Position numbers and translations under genes: made by a program. Under the pieces are notes generated by a model. The model had not been told where the DNA came from. It searched no databases and saw only the letters and a program-made list of their open reading frames with translations. From Ahaetulla prasina (taxonomy: Eukaryota > Chordata > Lepidosauria > Squamata > Colubridae), in the NCBI RefSeq assembly GCF_028640845.1, contig NC_080540.1, forward strand, positions 264,463,958-264,527,957: DNA of 64,000 nt. Direction: 5' to 3'. Below, in pieces: positions 23,006 to 34,806 of this stretch. How positions within the stretch are numbered: position 1 is the stretch's first letter; the number at the start of each line of letters is the position of its first letter.

Positions 23006-25964
23006 AATTGTAACTGCTTCTTCAGACTGTTGTAGCTATTTGACCTGTTGTAGCCTTTCTGATTGCTTCAGTGAAACTCATTCGTCCCAATAGCAATCAG
23101 TATCAGGTATGGCATGCAAGAAAATGGCAGTGGTTGAGAGTAATAGCAAAAGCAAACAGAGCTGTACCAAAATACATTTGCAGGTTATGTTCATTATAGC
23201 AGTCCATCTCAGTCACTAATAAAATAAATGACTATCTGCCTTCTCTTAAATAATTTCCGTAATTAGTGAAAGAGAAACCAAGTTTTTTTTTTAAAGATGG
23301 TATGGGTAAACTATTATTTTCTCAAATCCAAATTGAAAAGGACTATTTAAAAACCAGTGTAATATAATTGTGTATACTGTATTGTTTTTAGTAGTACTCA
23401 GTTCCTGATAAAGAAATCCGATAAATTTAGAGCTGATATTTGTCTTGACTAGAATACCTCAGACAGACAGATCACAGACCTCAAAGCATTTCCTGCAGTC
23501 TAGTTTGTACATGAAACGTGAGACTGCGGGCAGGCCCAGCAGCAAGAGAAAAGCTGTTTCAGCATAAAGAAAATGTATTCCTCTCATCTCTACTCACAGA
23601 TAAATCTTTTAATTAATGATAGGCAGGGCAATCAGAAAAAAAGTCCTTGATTTGCTAGCAGTGAGTTATGTTTTGGTTTGTAAATGTTAGTAGTTTTAAT
23701 AGTATTTAATGAATGCTTTTTAACTTTTTCTGTTTTAAAACATGTGTGAATGCCCTGTCTCAGAAAACTCTATATACCAGAGTCTCTGAGAATATTATTG
23801 TTTGCTAGTAATTTCCTGCCATGTAGGAGTAAGAATGGATTATAGCTTGTTTTTCCTGCCATGGTATTTTTAATTTTAAAAAGAGAATTTATTAGAATAA
23901 TTTAGACCAGTTCTTGATCTGCGTTTGTGGATAAGGCAAGAAAGAATTAGAATTTTTACATATAAAACCCTCTTTTGAAGTATTTCAACATTAGATGAAT
24001 GTTTCCATCAACTGGAAAAAGAAAACTAATTCCAAATGAGTGTAGTATTCCTCTTCAAAATAAAGCTCCCCCCCGCCGCTTTCTTTTATCTCATTATATA
24101 CTAACTTACCAACTATTAACTAACTTATTTCATGTATGCCTACATTGAAAAATATTGAGATTCAATTATTTCTATTAGATGAGTTTCTAATGAATGAATG
24201 TGTGTTTGTTTCTTTATTTTAAAATTAAACTTCTGTCATCTCTAGATAATATAATATTAATATAATTTTATAATACTAGAATAGATAATATGATTATGAG
24301 ATAATATTTTACTAAATGTTTAAATGTTACTATAGTTCACTGTTGTTGATTCTAAGATGTAAAAATAAAGTAGATGCCATGTTGTTTGTAAGATATAGTC
24401 ATTTTTCAAAGCTAGCAGTGATCTGAAAGAACTTGAAAAGTCCATGCTTTTTTTTGTACATAGAGGCTTCTTTTTGGTTTGACATGATGTAATTGTTGAT
24501 GGAAGGATAGTCTATGTTTAGTCAGCTAATTCTAGGAGGTTGGAATTTATGACACAACCATTTTGAATTTAGAAAACCTGAACTAACGTTTCCAGCTTCA
24601 TGTTCATCTGATTTAGATACCCCTTAATTGATACCTTCAACATGAATTGGGTGATCTCCTATCAATCTCAGCCAACATGGCATTATTGGCTAACAATAAT
24701 GGAAGTTGCAGTCAAACATATCTGGATGGTGCTGAATTAGAAAAGGCTGTGATAGCAAAAAAAATTATATATTTTATTTGGGAAAAAGCAAGCAAACAAT
24801 AAGACTATATAGGGAGTGTCGAAAGATCAGCATAATCTAATCTAAGTATTATAATATGTACCATGTATCATTTAGTTTTAGAATTTGTCTTTCAAGAAAA
24901 GGCTGAAGAATTTTGGGTAAAAATCTTAGATGGTTTCAGAAGTCCAGTGGGATCAACTGTTTACCAGATCCTTCACAGACAAAAATGAGAATGAAGATTA
25001 ATGATTGGTCCTGTAAAGCAGTCTTGGGACAGATTCCTAAAATAAAATGACAGATAATTTTGCTTTAAGTCTGAATCACAATGACAAGAGGGCAGCAATT
25101 AGGATTTGGACAGCACAGGTCAAGGTAGAGACCCAGATGAGAGAAATTGCATTTCAGAAGCCTTCTACCCACTGACATTCATAGCCTCACTTTGAGTATC
25201 TCCACTTCTAGCTCTTTATAGCAGATAGATACAGAGGGACTGCAGAAACGAATGAAATTACATGTCAGTTCTAATAACTCACAGCATACTATTGAAAATT
25301 CAGAAATTATTTTCTAAGCAAGGGCAGAAGAAGAGAAAGTAGAAGTTTATTTTAGAACAAAATTAATCTTGCTTGCACATGGTTGCATGTTAAAAAAAAG
25401 CTGGAGCTCCAATAAAATAAAATAAAATTAAGATGGTTTTTTGCATGTGATGGGAATATACCATTCTATAAAACCCATAGGATATATTGCTAGCACATCA
25501 TATCAATCCAGTTTTTGATTACTTAGAAGTTTTCTAACGTTTGCATTGTCAATACAAAGTTAACATTTCAATTTGAAAAGTATATGACAAATGCAAATTT
25601 GATTATAACTGGGAAGCTTGAATTTAAATTCTAGTTAAGCCACAAACTTCTAAAATAAGCTTAAGTAAATCATAGTTCATCAACTTCTGTTCCAGGTTTA
25701 GTTCAGTTGAATTAAAAATAAAAGGAAAATAATCTGTACCAGTTATTGATTTGAGCCCAAAATATGGGATCGTCCTGCTTGAGATAGTGATTATATTTTT
25801 ATGTTGCACTTAAACAAAACTTTAATATGTTGAACCTAAAATATTCAACATAATAAAAATCATTATCCGTGTTAACCAAAGAGTCACCCCTAACACCATT
25901 TCTTATAATTTTTGCTTGTTTTATCTTTTTTGATATCTTAAAGGCAGCTTTTAAAAAAAGATAG
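23006..25964. other. AT-rich DNA, no recognised gene
   Basis: A stretch at about 24655-24735 ('ggaagttgcagtcaaacata') resembles a degraded MITE similar to that at 4838. Nothing else is interpretable. Confidence 0.45.
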
Positions 25965-26665
25965 GCATGGACTTCTCGCCTGGACTACTGCAATGCTCTC
26001 TACATGGGACTCCCCTTGAGGAGCACCTGGAGGCTCCAGTTGGTCCAGAATGCAGCTGCGCGGGTGATAGAGGGAGCACTCGTGGCTCTCATATAACACC
26101 GATCCTGCGCAGGTTGCACTGGCTGCCTGTGGTCTTCCGGGTTCACTTCAAGGTGCTGGTTACCACCTTTAAAGCGCTCCATGGCTTAGGATCGGGATAT
26201 CTTCGGGACCGCCTTCTGTTACCACATGCCTCCCACCACCTGGTGCGCTCCCACACAGAGGGTCTCCTCAGGGTGCTGTCAGCCAGACAGTGTTGGCTGG
26301 CGACCCCCAGGGGGAGAGCCTTCTCTGTGGGGGCACCTACCCTATGGAATGAGCTTCCCCCAGGACTTCGACAACTTCCGGACCTCCGGACCTTTCGCCG
26401 CGAGCTGAAGACGTATTTATTCTTCCGAGCAGGACTGGCATAAAAAAGGGTTTTTTTAAAAATTGGATTTTAAACGGGGTTTTGTTTTATAATATGTATT
26501 TTATAATTTAATTTATTGGCCACATCGAATAAGTTTTTTAATAGTGATTTTATTATATTGTATTGTATTGTATTTTATCTGGCTGTTAACCGCCCTGAGT
26601 CCTTCGGGAGAAGGGCGGTATAAAAATTAAAAAAATATTATTATTATTATTATTATTATTATTAT
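25965..26665 (+). mobile_element. L2 LINE, 3' end
   Basis: This fragment contains the last ~158 codons of L2 ORF2, a short 3' UTR ending in the conserved 'ccgccctgagtccttcggga' hairpin, and an (ATT)n tail at about 26633-26665. It matches the other L2 copies at 40456, 44830 and 46875. Confidence 0.9.
25967..26443 (+). pseudogene. L2 ORF2 C-terminal fragment
   Basis: The open part encodes the region after the reverse-transcriptase domain, including the conserved blocks LHWLPVVFRVHFKVLV, GAPTLWNELPPGLRQLPDL and FRRELKTYLF. The same blocks appear in the 601-codon L2 frame at 40654-42459. The N-terminal end of this piece (about 26015) is shifted relative to that copy. No catalytic residues are included, so it cannot function alone. 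Confidence 0.85.
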
Positions 26666-27028
26666 GAAATTGATTACAAAATAAATGAAATTAAAAATTT
26701 TAAATTTAAATCCTCACAATTATCTGTAAAAAAAAAACAGATGTACCAAAAACCCACCTATCCCACCTGAAAATTAAAATATGTATATTAAAAAAAATTA
26801 AAAGGAAAACCAACAACTTGTTAGAGTAAACAAAAACCAGAAACTTAAGATTCAAATCAGAGCCTTGTAGAAGAACTGGCTGTGCAACAATAATATTAAA
26901 AACTGTTTTAATCCTTGTGAACCCCCAGAATCAATTTTCAGCTTTTCATCTGCATTGATAATCTTCACATTAAATGTAATGGGAAAATAACAATTTTAAG
27001 AATTACGAAGAAAAGTGTCCATTTCATG
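26666..27028. other. AT-rich DNA, no recognised feature
   Basis: Low-complexity A/T-rich sequence following the L2 tail. Confidence 0.4.
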
Positions 27029-27036
27029 TTCTAGAT

Positions 27037-27170
27037 CAGGGGTATCAAACTGGCAGCCGATGGGCCAGATGTGTCATGTGCAGGCCATGCCCACCCCAGG
27101 TCTGTGAATAGGAAAAATGTCCTAAAGCATCACGTGATGGTAACGTGATGCTGCAAATTTGACACCCGTG
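27037..27170. mobile_element. 134-bp hAT-type MITE
   Basis: The left end CAGGGGTATCAAACTGG and reverse-complemented right end CACGGGTGTCAAATTTG are inverted repeats. The flanks TTCTAGAT (27029-27036) and TTCAAGGT (27171-27178) match at six of eight positions, consistent with an old hAT target duplication. Confidence 0.7.
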
Positions 27171-27720
27171 TTCAAGGTGATATTAGATTGAGCCTTTGGA
27201 ACATAAATAATCAATGACTTTTTCCTTTTATTTAGACTTGCTTTCTTAATTATCCTATAATATTTCTTCAAGCAGTACTTTGTATTGAGTACAGTACAAA
27301 TTCTTCATCGACCCCTTGGCCTTTATTGCTGCACAGTGATGTCTGGTGCTGAAGTCATCTGAAGTGAAAAGTGTGGTGGCCAAGTGGTGTGACTCTCTGT
27401 GGGGTATTGTAAGTCCAATTTCTCTTTGACTTTATTTTGTTGCTAATTGAAGAAGTGGAAAATGAAAAATGGGAAATGGGTTGGTAGTAATTTCAGTGGC
27501 TCACTTTCTGCTTGCCACGCTACAAAATCATTTTTCAAATTTCTGAATAGTTTTGTATGTTAATAGTTTCTGTGCCTCTTCCACCCATTTCTGTTTGATT
27601 CACAGTGGGTTGAAATTATTACTATATATTACTATATGTTCCCCTGCTTTTTAAAGGAGTGTGTTCTGTGAACTTCCTAATCTTTCTGATAAATTAATAT
27701 TTGTTCCTTTTGCCACTTCA

Positions 27721-27935
27721 CACGTCATAGGAGCACAATGGCTCAAGTGATTAGGATGCTGAGCTGGAGATTGGCAAGCCCGTGTTCGAGATCCAAATGC
27801 TACCATGGGGCAAGATAAACTCCTGCTGAGGACATGAAAGGAGCCCTGAGCAACAGTGATGTCACCAGCTAATCCTGTCAACCTGAAAGTGCCTTGGGGC
27901 CTCCCACACGAGGTGATGCAATTTTTTCCCTCAAG
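27721..27935 (+). mobile_element. tRNA-derived SINE, diverged
   Basis: The head has an A-box-like 'tggctcaagtgattagg' and, 40 bp on, a B-box-like 'gttcgagatcc', the spacing of a tRNA-type internal promoter. The body is too diverged to assign to a named family. It differs from the SINEs at 43135 and 59036. Confidence 0.55.
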
Positions 27936-29450
27936 CACATCATTGTTGCCAAATCTTGTAAGGATTTTTGTCATATCTAGTTAAAACCCGTAGTTTCTGA
28001 AAAGTGGAAGAGCCATGTTCTTGAAATGCTGCCCAGCTGTCTCCTTGAGCTCCTAGTTTCTCATGTGCTTCTGGATTCCAGAATAAGCCATATATATCCA
28101 GGACAGGTTTGCTTGTTCAACCCACTGTTAGCTAAAACTTTCTTTGATGCCTTTTTGTGTAGGATTTTATTGCCTACACAGTTGCACAAACTTCTGATTT
28201 TTGTCAGATTGGAAAACTTCTTTCCACCACTCTGAAATCTGCTTCGTCTTCAGTCGGCCTTTCCCTATTCACCTCCTAAAACTGAAATCTCATAAATAAG
28301 ACAGTTGCAGCTGACATAAGCTCAACATATATTAACAAAGTGAGGCTTCTGGGTGAGTTGGTGAGCTTATAAATTGAAACAGAATATTCACTGATTTTAA
28401 ATCTTGACCTCTGACTCACAAATTACTGTTTGTGAGGAACTTGCTGTTCCCAAAGAAGAATTATTGCAACCCCCTTTTCTGGTTTTATATGCAGTCTGTA
28501 GAATAAATATTGGGAACATGACAGAGGGCCAGATTCCCCAATGAAAAAGAAAAAGTAGGAGCCACGCATATAAATATGCATCACTCCTGAAGCAGAGGTG
28601 TAGCCCAGTGAAGATTTCTTTTCCCTAGCATCGAGCTACTGAATTTTTACCTCTTTCAAATGTGTTGGCAGTGAATTTCAAGCTATGGCATGAGAGTACC
28701 AGGAGTGCCTCTGCAGGGAAAAATGGAATATTCTTTACAAATCATGGATCTCATTATGCAACATGAAGGAATGGATGATATGCTAATTTTTTCACAAAAA
28801 CCTACTCATCTAATAAAATCAATACATTCAAACATACTGTACAGTGACTTTTTTTATGCATGGCAAAATGCATAAACTTGACAATTTAGGAAAAAATAAA
28901 TGTTCTTTGAGAAAGAAATAACTTCTATAATATTGTCTGAAAGATGAAAAATAGAACCAAACAACTGACATATTCAATAGGATATTACTTAGATATAATT
29001 CTAAGCAAATCCTATATCAGGCTTTCTGACAGTGAGTTTTGAATGAATGTGACAGGTGGTGCCTTTATAGTTATGTGAAAGCACCTAGAAACCACGCAGG
29101 ATTTCATGCAATTTATTTCTATTTGCACTTTTCGATTATTCTCTACAGATAGAACAGTGGGAGAGAGCTGTGTCTTATAGTGTGCAATCCGAATCCATTA
29201 TGATCAAGGGTCATTTTGTTGCTCACTGCAGCAGGATGTGGGTTATATCGACTGATCTCATTTATTGAGAAATTAGTTGTCACTGTCTTTGGGAATGTTT
29301 CCTTCAGAAGCCAAATGTAAAATTAATGGGGTAGTAATATGGTGTTGTGCAGTATCTTCTTGTACACTTGTATAATTCAAATTCATTCAATGAGGTTCAT
29401 GCAGGAGATATTCCCACTTTCTTTCCTTTTCAGCTCACCCTTCATGGATT

Positions 29451-29453
<3 letters not shown>
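27936..29453. other. No recognised gene
   Basis: Open frames at 28026 and 28690 lack motifs. No repeat structure was found. Confidence 0.45.

Positions 29454-29486
<33 letters not shown>
29454..29486. repeat. (TG)n microsatellite
   Basis: About sixteen TG units. Confidence 0.95.
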
Positions 29487-29488
<2 letters not shown>

Positions 29489-29937
29489 TGTCAGGTTCCA
29501 AATAATGCGTCCATTACAAATTGCACTCCGAGGCATTCCGTTTTCTCAAAGAACCATTTATCTAGATTCACCATCTTGGCATTAACAGGTGAAAAGCCAG
29601 TACTGAAATTCCCGGGCTTTTCACCCCAATATAAGTTTCAGTTTCTCAAGTTTCCAAAACAAACTGTCACATTGTCCCAGCCAAGATGGGAGCTGGTTGC
29701 TTAGCGACCTCTCTCCTCCTCCAGTCAGCCAGTCATTGGAATGTGCCTGACTCATTGGCTAGCTATGATGTTTTGACTGAAGGCTTCATCCTTCTTCAGC
29801 TCCAAACTCTGTCAAACTGAATTCATGTCAGAATAGCCAAAGATACAAACAATCCCACACCCCAATCAAATTCAGGGTTGACATGTCCATTTGTTCATCT
29901 ATTCATACATCTCTCTTACAGGATTTGTAAGAGACTG
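29487..29937. other. No recognised feature
   Basis: Nothing supported between the (TG)n run and the LINE tail. Confidence 0.4.
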
Positions 29938-30013
29938 AATAAATAGAATAGAATAGAATAGAATAGAATAGAATAGAATAGAATAGAATAGAATAGAATA
30001 GAATAGAATAGAA
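29938..30013. repeat. (AATAG)n microsatellite, LINE tail
   Basis: About fifteen perfect units of the pentamer directly continue the LINE 3' UTR. The same junction with a short decayed tail is seen at 2311. Confidence 0.95.
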
Positions 30014-30266
30014 TTTTATTGGCCAAGTGTGATTGGACACACAAGGAATTTGTCTTGGTGCATATGCTCTCAGTGTACATAAAAGAAAAGATACGTTCAT
30101 CAAGGTACAACATTTACAACACAATTGATGGTCAATATAAATCATAAGGATTGCCAGCAACAAGTTATAGTCATACAGTCATAAGTGGAAAGAGATTGGT
30201 GATGGGAACTATGAAACGATTAATAGTAGTGCAGATTCAGTAAATAGTCTGACAGTGTTGAGGGAA

Positions 30267-30647
30267 TTATTTGTTTAGCAGAGTGATGGCCTTCGGGAAA
30301 AAACTGTTCTTGTGTCTAGTTGTTCTGGTGTGCAGTGCTCTATAGCGTCGTTTTGAGGGTAGGAGTTGAAACAGTTTATGTCCAGGATGCGAGGGATCTG
30401 CAAATATTTTCACGGCCCTCTTCTTGATTCGTGCAGTATACAGGTCCTCAATGGAAGGCAGGTTGGTAGCAATTATTTTTTCTGCAGTTCTAATTATCCT
30501 CTGAAGTCTGTGTTTTTCTTGTTGGGTTGCAGAACCGAACCAGACAGTTATAGAGGTGCAAATGACAGACTCAATAATTCCTCTGTAGAACTGGATCAGC
30601 AGCTCCTTGGGCAGTTTGAGCTTACTGAGTTGGCGCAGAAAGAACAT
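30267..30647 (-). pseudogene. LINE ORF2 C-terminal part
   Basis: About 126 codons contain the post-reverse-transcriptase region (MFFLRQLSKLKLPKELL, IIESVICTSITVWFGSAT, HKLFQLLPSKRRYRALHTRT). It belongs to the same protein as the frame at 30735-31841, from which it is separated by two offsetting single-base shifts around 30650-30790. Confidence 0.8.
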
Positions 30648-30734
30648 TCTTTGTTGTCCTTTTTAATGATGTTTTGATGTTAGCTGTCCATTTGAGATCT
30701 TGCGATATGATAGAACCCAGAAATTTGAAGGTTT

Positions 30735-31841
30735 CTACTGTTGATACTGTGTTGTCAAGTATTGTGAGAGGTGGAAGTATGGAAGGGTTTTCCTAAAGTC
30801 TACCACCATTTCTACGGTTTTGAGTGTGTTCAGTTCCAGATTGTTTTGGTTGCACCACAAGGCTAGTCGTTCGACCTCTTGTCTATATGCGGATTCGTCA
30901 TTGTCTCGAATGAGACCAATCACTGTTGTGTCATCTGCGAACTTCAGTAGCTTAACAGATGGATCATTGGAGATGCAGTCATTGGTATACAGAGAGAAGA
31001 GAAGTGGGGAGAGCACACAGCCTTGGGGGCCCCCTGTGCTAATTGTGCTAATTGTACAGGTATTTGATGTGATCTTGCTTAGCTTCACCTGCTGCTTCCT
31101 GTTTGTTAGGAAGCTTGTGATCCACTTACAAGTCTGTTCCGGTACCTGTAGCTGGTTTAGCTTAGTTAGAAGAATGTCTGGAATGATGGTATTGAATGCT
31201 GAACTAAAGTCTACAAAAAGGACCCTTGCATAGGTCTTTAGAGACTCAAGATGTTGTAGGATGTAGTGCAGAGCCATATTAACAGCATAATCTGTTGATC
31301 TATTTGCTCGGAATGCAAATTGCAAGGGGTCTAACAGCGGATCCGTGATGGTTTTCAGGTAGGAAAGCACTAGCCTCTCAAAGGTTTTCATGACTACAGA
31401 TGTTAGAGCAACTAGTCTGTAGTCATTCAGTTCCTTGATGGTGGGCTTCTTCGGCACTGGGATGATGGTAGAGCGTTTGAAGCAAGAAAGAACATAACAC
31501 ATCTCTAGTGATTTATTGAAAATATGGGTGAAGATGGGGGCCAATTGGTCAGCACAGACTTTTAAGCAAGAAGGAGTTATCTTGTCTGGGCCTGGAGCTT
31601 TTCCTGGCTTTTGTCTGTGAAATAGGTCCTGCACTTCCTTTTCTGTGATCACTAGGAGTTGTGAACCCAATGAGATGGGGTCAGTTGTAGGAGGCTTGGC
31701 TGTTGTTGGTGTGTCTGAGATGGGGGTTGTGGAGATAGGTGGCTGTAGTTTCCTTTCAAACCTGCAGTAAAACTCATTCAGGTCATCTGCCAGTTGTTGA
31801 TTACCTTCAGCCTGGGAAGGAGGTTTGCCATAGCCGGTCAT
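30735..31841 (-). pseudogene. LINE reverse transcriptase (CR1-group)
   Basis: The 368-codon frame carries the reverse-transcriptase core: KPGKAPGPDKITPSCLK (about residues 78-94), YRLVALTSVVMKTFERL, the first catalytic aspartate in VLFVDFSSAFNTII (D211), TGGPQGCVLSPLLF (about 269-282) and the FADD box (301-304). All three catalytic aspartates are present. The natural protein would be longer: the endonuclease part is upstream in another frame (from 32310) and the C-terminal part downstream (30647-30267). A base missing in an A run near 30790 shifts the frame just after the VDFRK block. Activity is therefore lost although the domain looks intact. Confidence 0.85.
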
Positions 31842-32310
31842 ATTTTAAGAGTTTTCCACATGTTTGCTGGTTCATTTGCTGAAAACTGATCCTTTAGCTT
31901 TTCAGAGTAGCTTCTTTTTGCTGCTCTGATCTCCCTTGTTAGTGCATTTCTGGCCTGATTGTACAGCATTTTATCACCTTTTCTGTAGGCTTCCTCTTTG
32001 GAATGTCGTAGCTGCTTAAGTTTAGGTGTAAACCAAGGTTTGTTGTTACTGTGTATTCGCAAGTTCCTTGTAGGTACACATAGGTCTTCACAGAAGCTGA
32101 CATATGATGTTACAGTATCTGTGAGTTCATCCAGGTCTGCAGAGGTATCTTTAAAAATATTCCAATCAGTGCAGTCAAAACATGCCTGTAGCTTTAATTC
32201 TGATTCCTCCGTCCAGGTTTTCACTGATTTAATTATTGGTTTTATGGCTTTAAGTCTTTGCCTGTAAGCAGGTACAAGGTGAATCATGCAATGATCAGAG
32301 TGTCCTACAG
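31838..32310 (-). pseudogene. LINE ORF2 endonuclease end and linker
   Basis: On the minus strand this encodes the SDH end of the AP-type endonuclease (GHSDHCMIHLVPAYRQRLK) followed by the linker (CFDCTDWNIFKDTSADLDEL, NNKPWFTPKLKQLRHSKEEA). The main endonuclease body is missing through 5' truncation. A single-base shift at about 31840 separates it from the reverse-transcriptase frame. Confidence 0.8.
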
Positions 32311-32320
32311 GGGTATATAG

Positions 32321-32360
<40 letters not shown>

Positions 32361-32366
32361 GGAGGG
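32321..32366. repeat. (AC)n(AG)n compound microsatellite
   Basis: About nine AC units pass directly into about eleven AG units at the truncated 5' end of the LINE. Confidence 0.9.
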
Positions 32367-32460
32367 AGATTGTTGGTTATCCTGCACAAGATTTATGACA
32401 GAATGAAGAACTGTTCCCCAGAATGTTAACAGTAATATCAAAGGAAGGCAACCAAAGGAA

Positions 32461-32660
32461 ACCAGCTTGGTGTAATGAAGCATCAGGCTTGAAACTGGAA
32501 GATCATGAATTCTAATCCCACTTTAAACACAAAGCCATCTTCTCAACCTAGAAAAAAAGGACAATCCACTTCTGAAAAAAACTTGCCAAAGAAACTGCAG
32601 AGGCTCATCACCAAGGTTAAAAATTTACTCGAAGGTACAAAAGAAAAAAAGAAAAGGTAA
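32461..32660 (+). mobile_element. tRNA-derived squamate SINE
   Basis: The head 'cagcttggtgtaatgaagca' (A box) and 'gaattctaatcccac' (B box) are followed by 'aatccacttctgaaaaaaac', 'cttgccaaagaaactgcaga' and the tail 'actcgaaggtacaaaag'. This is the usual order of a squamate tRNA SINE with a LINE-derived tail. It is diverged, with an A-rich end. Confidence 0.65.
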
Positions 32661-33586
32661 CAAAAAAGTGCCTCAAGTCAATTGGCAAAATGGATTCTGA
32701 GCATTAATAAACTTGGTGAATCATGAACCTAAGCTTTACCTAGTGATAGTGGCTACAAAACCACCAGTTTGTAGAAGGTTTAAATAGCAGCAGACACTAA
32801 AAAGCATTCGTGGGCTCTGCAGGAAGTTTTTAAAAAAGCAATTTTAAAAACATGAATTAGAAGGAACAGAGCAAGTATCAGGTACCCAAAGCTCTTAAAT
32901 ACTGAACAAAAATATTTTTTTCAGTCCCATTGTACACAGTTTTTACTTCAACTCACTGTGAAAAAATTTTAGATAGTAAGAATGCTATGAACTAAGAAAC
33001 TGGGAGCATCTGACCTAAATCTTTGCAGTTCTAAATCTTTTGACAATTTTTAAGCTCAGTTTAACTTTTTTTAAAAAAATCACTGTGGTCCCATGTAAAT
33101 ACCTCAATGTTCAGATTCTTTTGAATAACCTGAGGCTTGCTTCTGAGGTGATACCCATAAACCTGTAATTTTTGATAAATTTTGGATTTCAAATTTCAGT
33201 TCTAGAAAGACATTCTAATTTGTATATTAATAGGAATGTAGCATAAGAATATAAAAGAAGGCCTGATGGATTAGCTGAGGACCCTCTCAATCCAATGTTT
33301 AATCAGTGGTTGGCCTTGGTGCCCCAGAGAGACACTCAAGTGGAGATACAGCCATCTTTTGCACCCAACCAGGTGGGACCACTGAGTCACAAGACTAATA
33401 ACCCTTGACGGAACTGCCTTTCATGAGTTTATCTAGTTAATCCATATAAATATGTTAAATAACTAAGTAAAATAAAGCCATCCAAGTTTCTGATCATCAA
33501 TAAGCACAGATTAATTAAGTGTTGTGAAAAGTATATTTAAACCACACTATTATTGCTATTGTGCAAATAGGTTTCTTATATCAGAT

Positions 33587-34048
33587 CAGGGGTGAAATGC
33601 TCCCGGTTTGGACCGGATTGCCAAAGCCGGTAGCAATGGTGACGGGTGGTTTGGAAAACCGGTAGCAAAAATCCCTGGCCCCACCCCCTGCCCCTGCTGA
33701 ACCATGCGATCATCAGAGGGTTTGTTTTTTTTTACTTTTAAAAACATTTTTTCTTTGCCCAAAAAAATGCTTTTAAAAGTAAAAAAAAGACTTTGATGAT
33801 CGCATGGCTCAGCTGGGATCGTCAGAACCCTTTAAAAGTTTTTTTTTTAACAACCTCTTTGGCCAAAGAGGTTGTAAAAAAAAAGCTTTTAAAAGGCTCC
33901 TCTGGCAATCCCAGCTGAGTTGCCTGATCACCAGAACCTTTAAAAAGCATGTTTTCTACAAGCTCTTCCATCAAAGAGGTTATTTAAAAAATCCTTTTAA
34001 AAGGTTCTGGTGATCAGGCAACTTCAGCTGGAATCATCAGAGGAACTT
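33587..34048 (+). mobile_element. Truncated hAT element (duplicate of left end)
   Basis: This is the left part of the element at 34807-36372, produced by the tandem duplication and not by transposition. Its 8-bp left flank TATCAGAT (33579-33586) is duplicated with it, and it has no right end. It includes the palindrome at 33918-34021. Confidence 0.9.
33918..34021. repeat. Palindrome / hairpin inside hAT
   Basis: GTTGCCTGATCACCAGAACC at 33918 pairs with GGTTCTGGTGATCAGGCAAC at about 34002-34021, with ~60 bp between. An identical copy lies 1,220 bp further on. Related hairpins lie just upstream (aacaacctctttggccaaag). Confidence 0.85.
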
Positions 34049-34806
34049 TTTAAAAAGCAATTTTAAAAACATGAATTAGAAGGAACAGAGCAAGTATCAG
34101 GTACCCAAAGCTCTTAAATACTGAACAAAAATATTTTTTTTCAGTCCCATTGTACACAGTTTTTACTTCAACTCACTGTGAAAAAATTTTAGATAGTAAG
34201 AATGCTATGAACTAAGAAACTGGGAGCATCTGACCTAAATCTTTGCAGTTCTAAATCTTTTGACAATTTTTAAGCTCAGTTTAACTTTTTTTAAAAAAAT
34301 CACTGTGGTCCCATGTAAATAACTCAATGTTCAGATTCTTTTGAATAACCTGAGGCTTGCTTCTGAGGTGATACCCATAAACCTGTAATTTTTGATAAAT
34401 TTTGGATTTCAAATTTCAGTTCTAGAAAGACATTCTAATTTGTATATTAATAGGAATGTAGCATAAGAATATAAAAGAAGGCCTGATGGATTAGCTGAGG
34501 ACCCTCTCAATCCAATGTTTAGTCAGTGGTTGGCCTTGGTGCCCCAGAGAGACACTCAAGTGGAGATACATCCATCTTTTGCACCCAACCAGGTGGGACC
34601 ACTGAGTCACAAGACTAATAACCCTTGACGGAACTGCCTTTCATGAGTTTATCTAGTTAATCCATATAAATATGTTAAATAACTAAGTAAAATAAAGCCA
34701 TCCAAGTTTCTGATCATCAATAAGCACAGATTAATTAAGTGTTGTGAAAAGTATATTTAAACCACACTATTATTGCTATTGTGCAAATAGGTTTCTTATA
34801 TCAGAT

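Larger units (their letters stand above)
29938..32320 (-). mobile_element. CR1-group (L3/Rex1-like) LINE, 5'-truncated
   Basis: Read on the minus strand this is a non-LTR element: the end of the endonuclease domain (GHSDHCMIHL), a linker, a full reverse-transcriptase domain, a C-terminal region, a ~250-bp 3' UTR and a long pentanucleotide tail. The 5' end stops at about 32320 against an (AC)n(AG)n tract, as in typical 5' truncation. The coding region is broken only by a few single-base shifts, so the copy is moderately young. I place it in the CR1 group. Snake CR1/L3 LINEs are known to end in AATAG-type repeats, which fits; Rex1/Babar is the main alternative. Confidence 0.85.

Noticed and set aside
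29938..30013. A CRISPR-like array
   Set aside because: Repeat units are five bases with no spacers, and the context is a vertebrate LINE tail.
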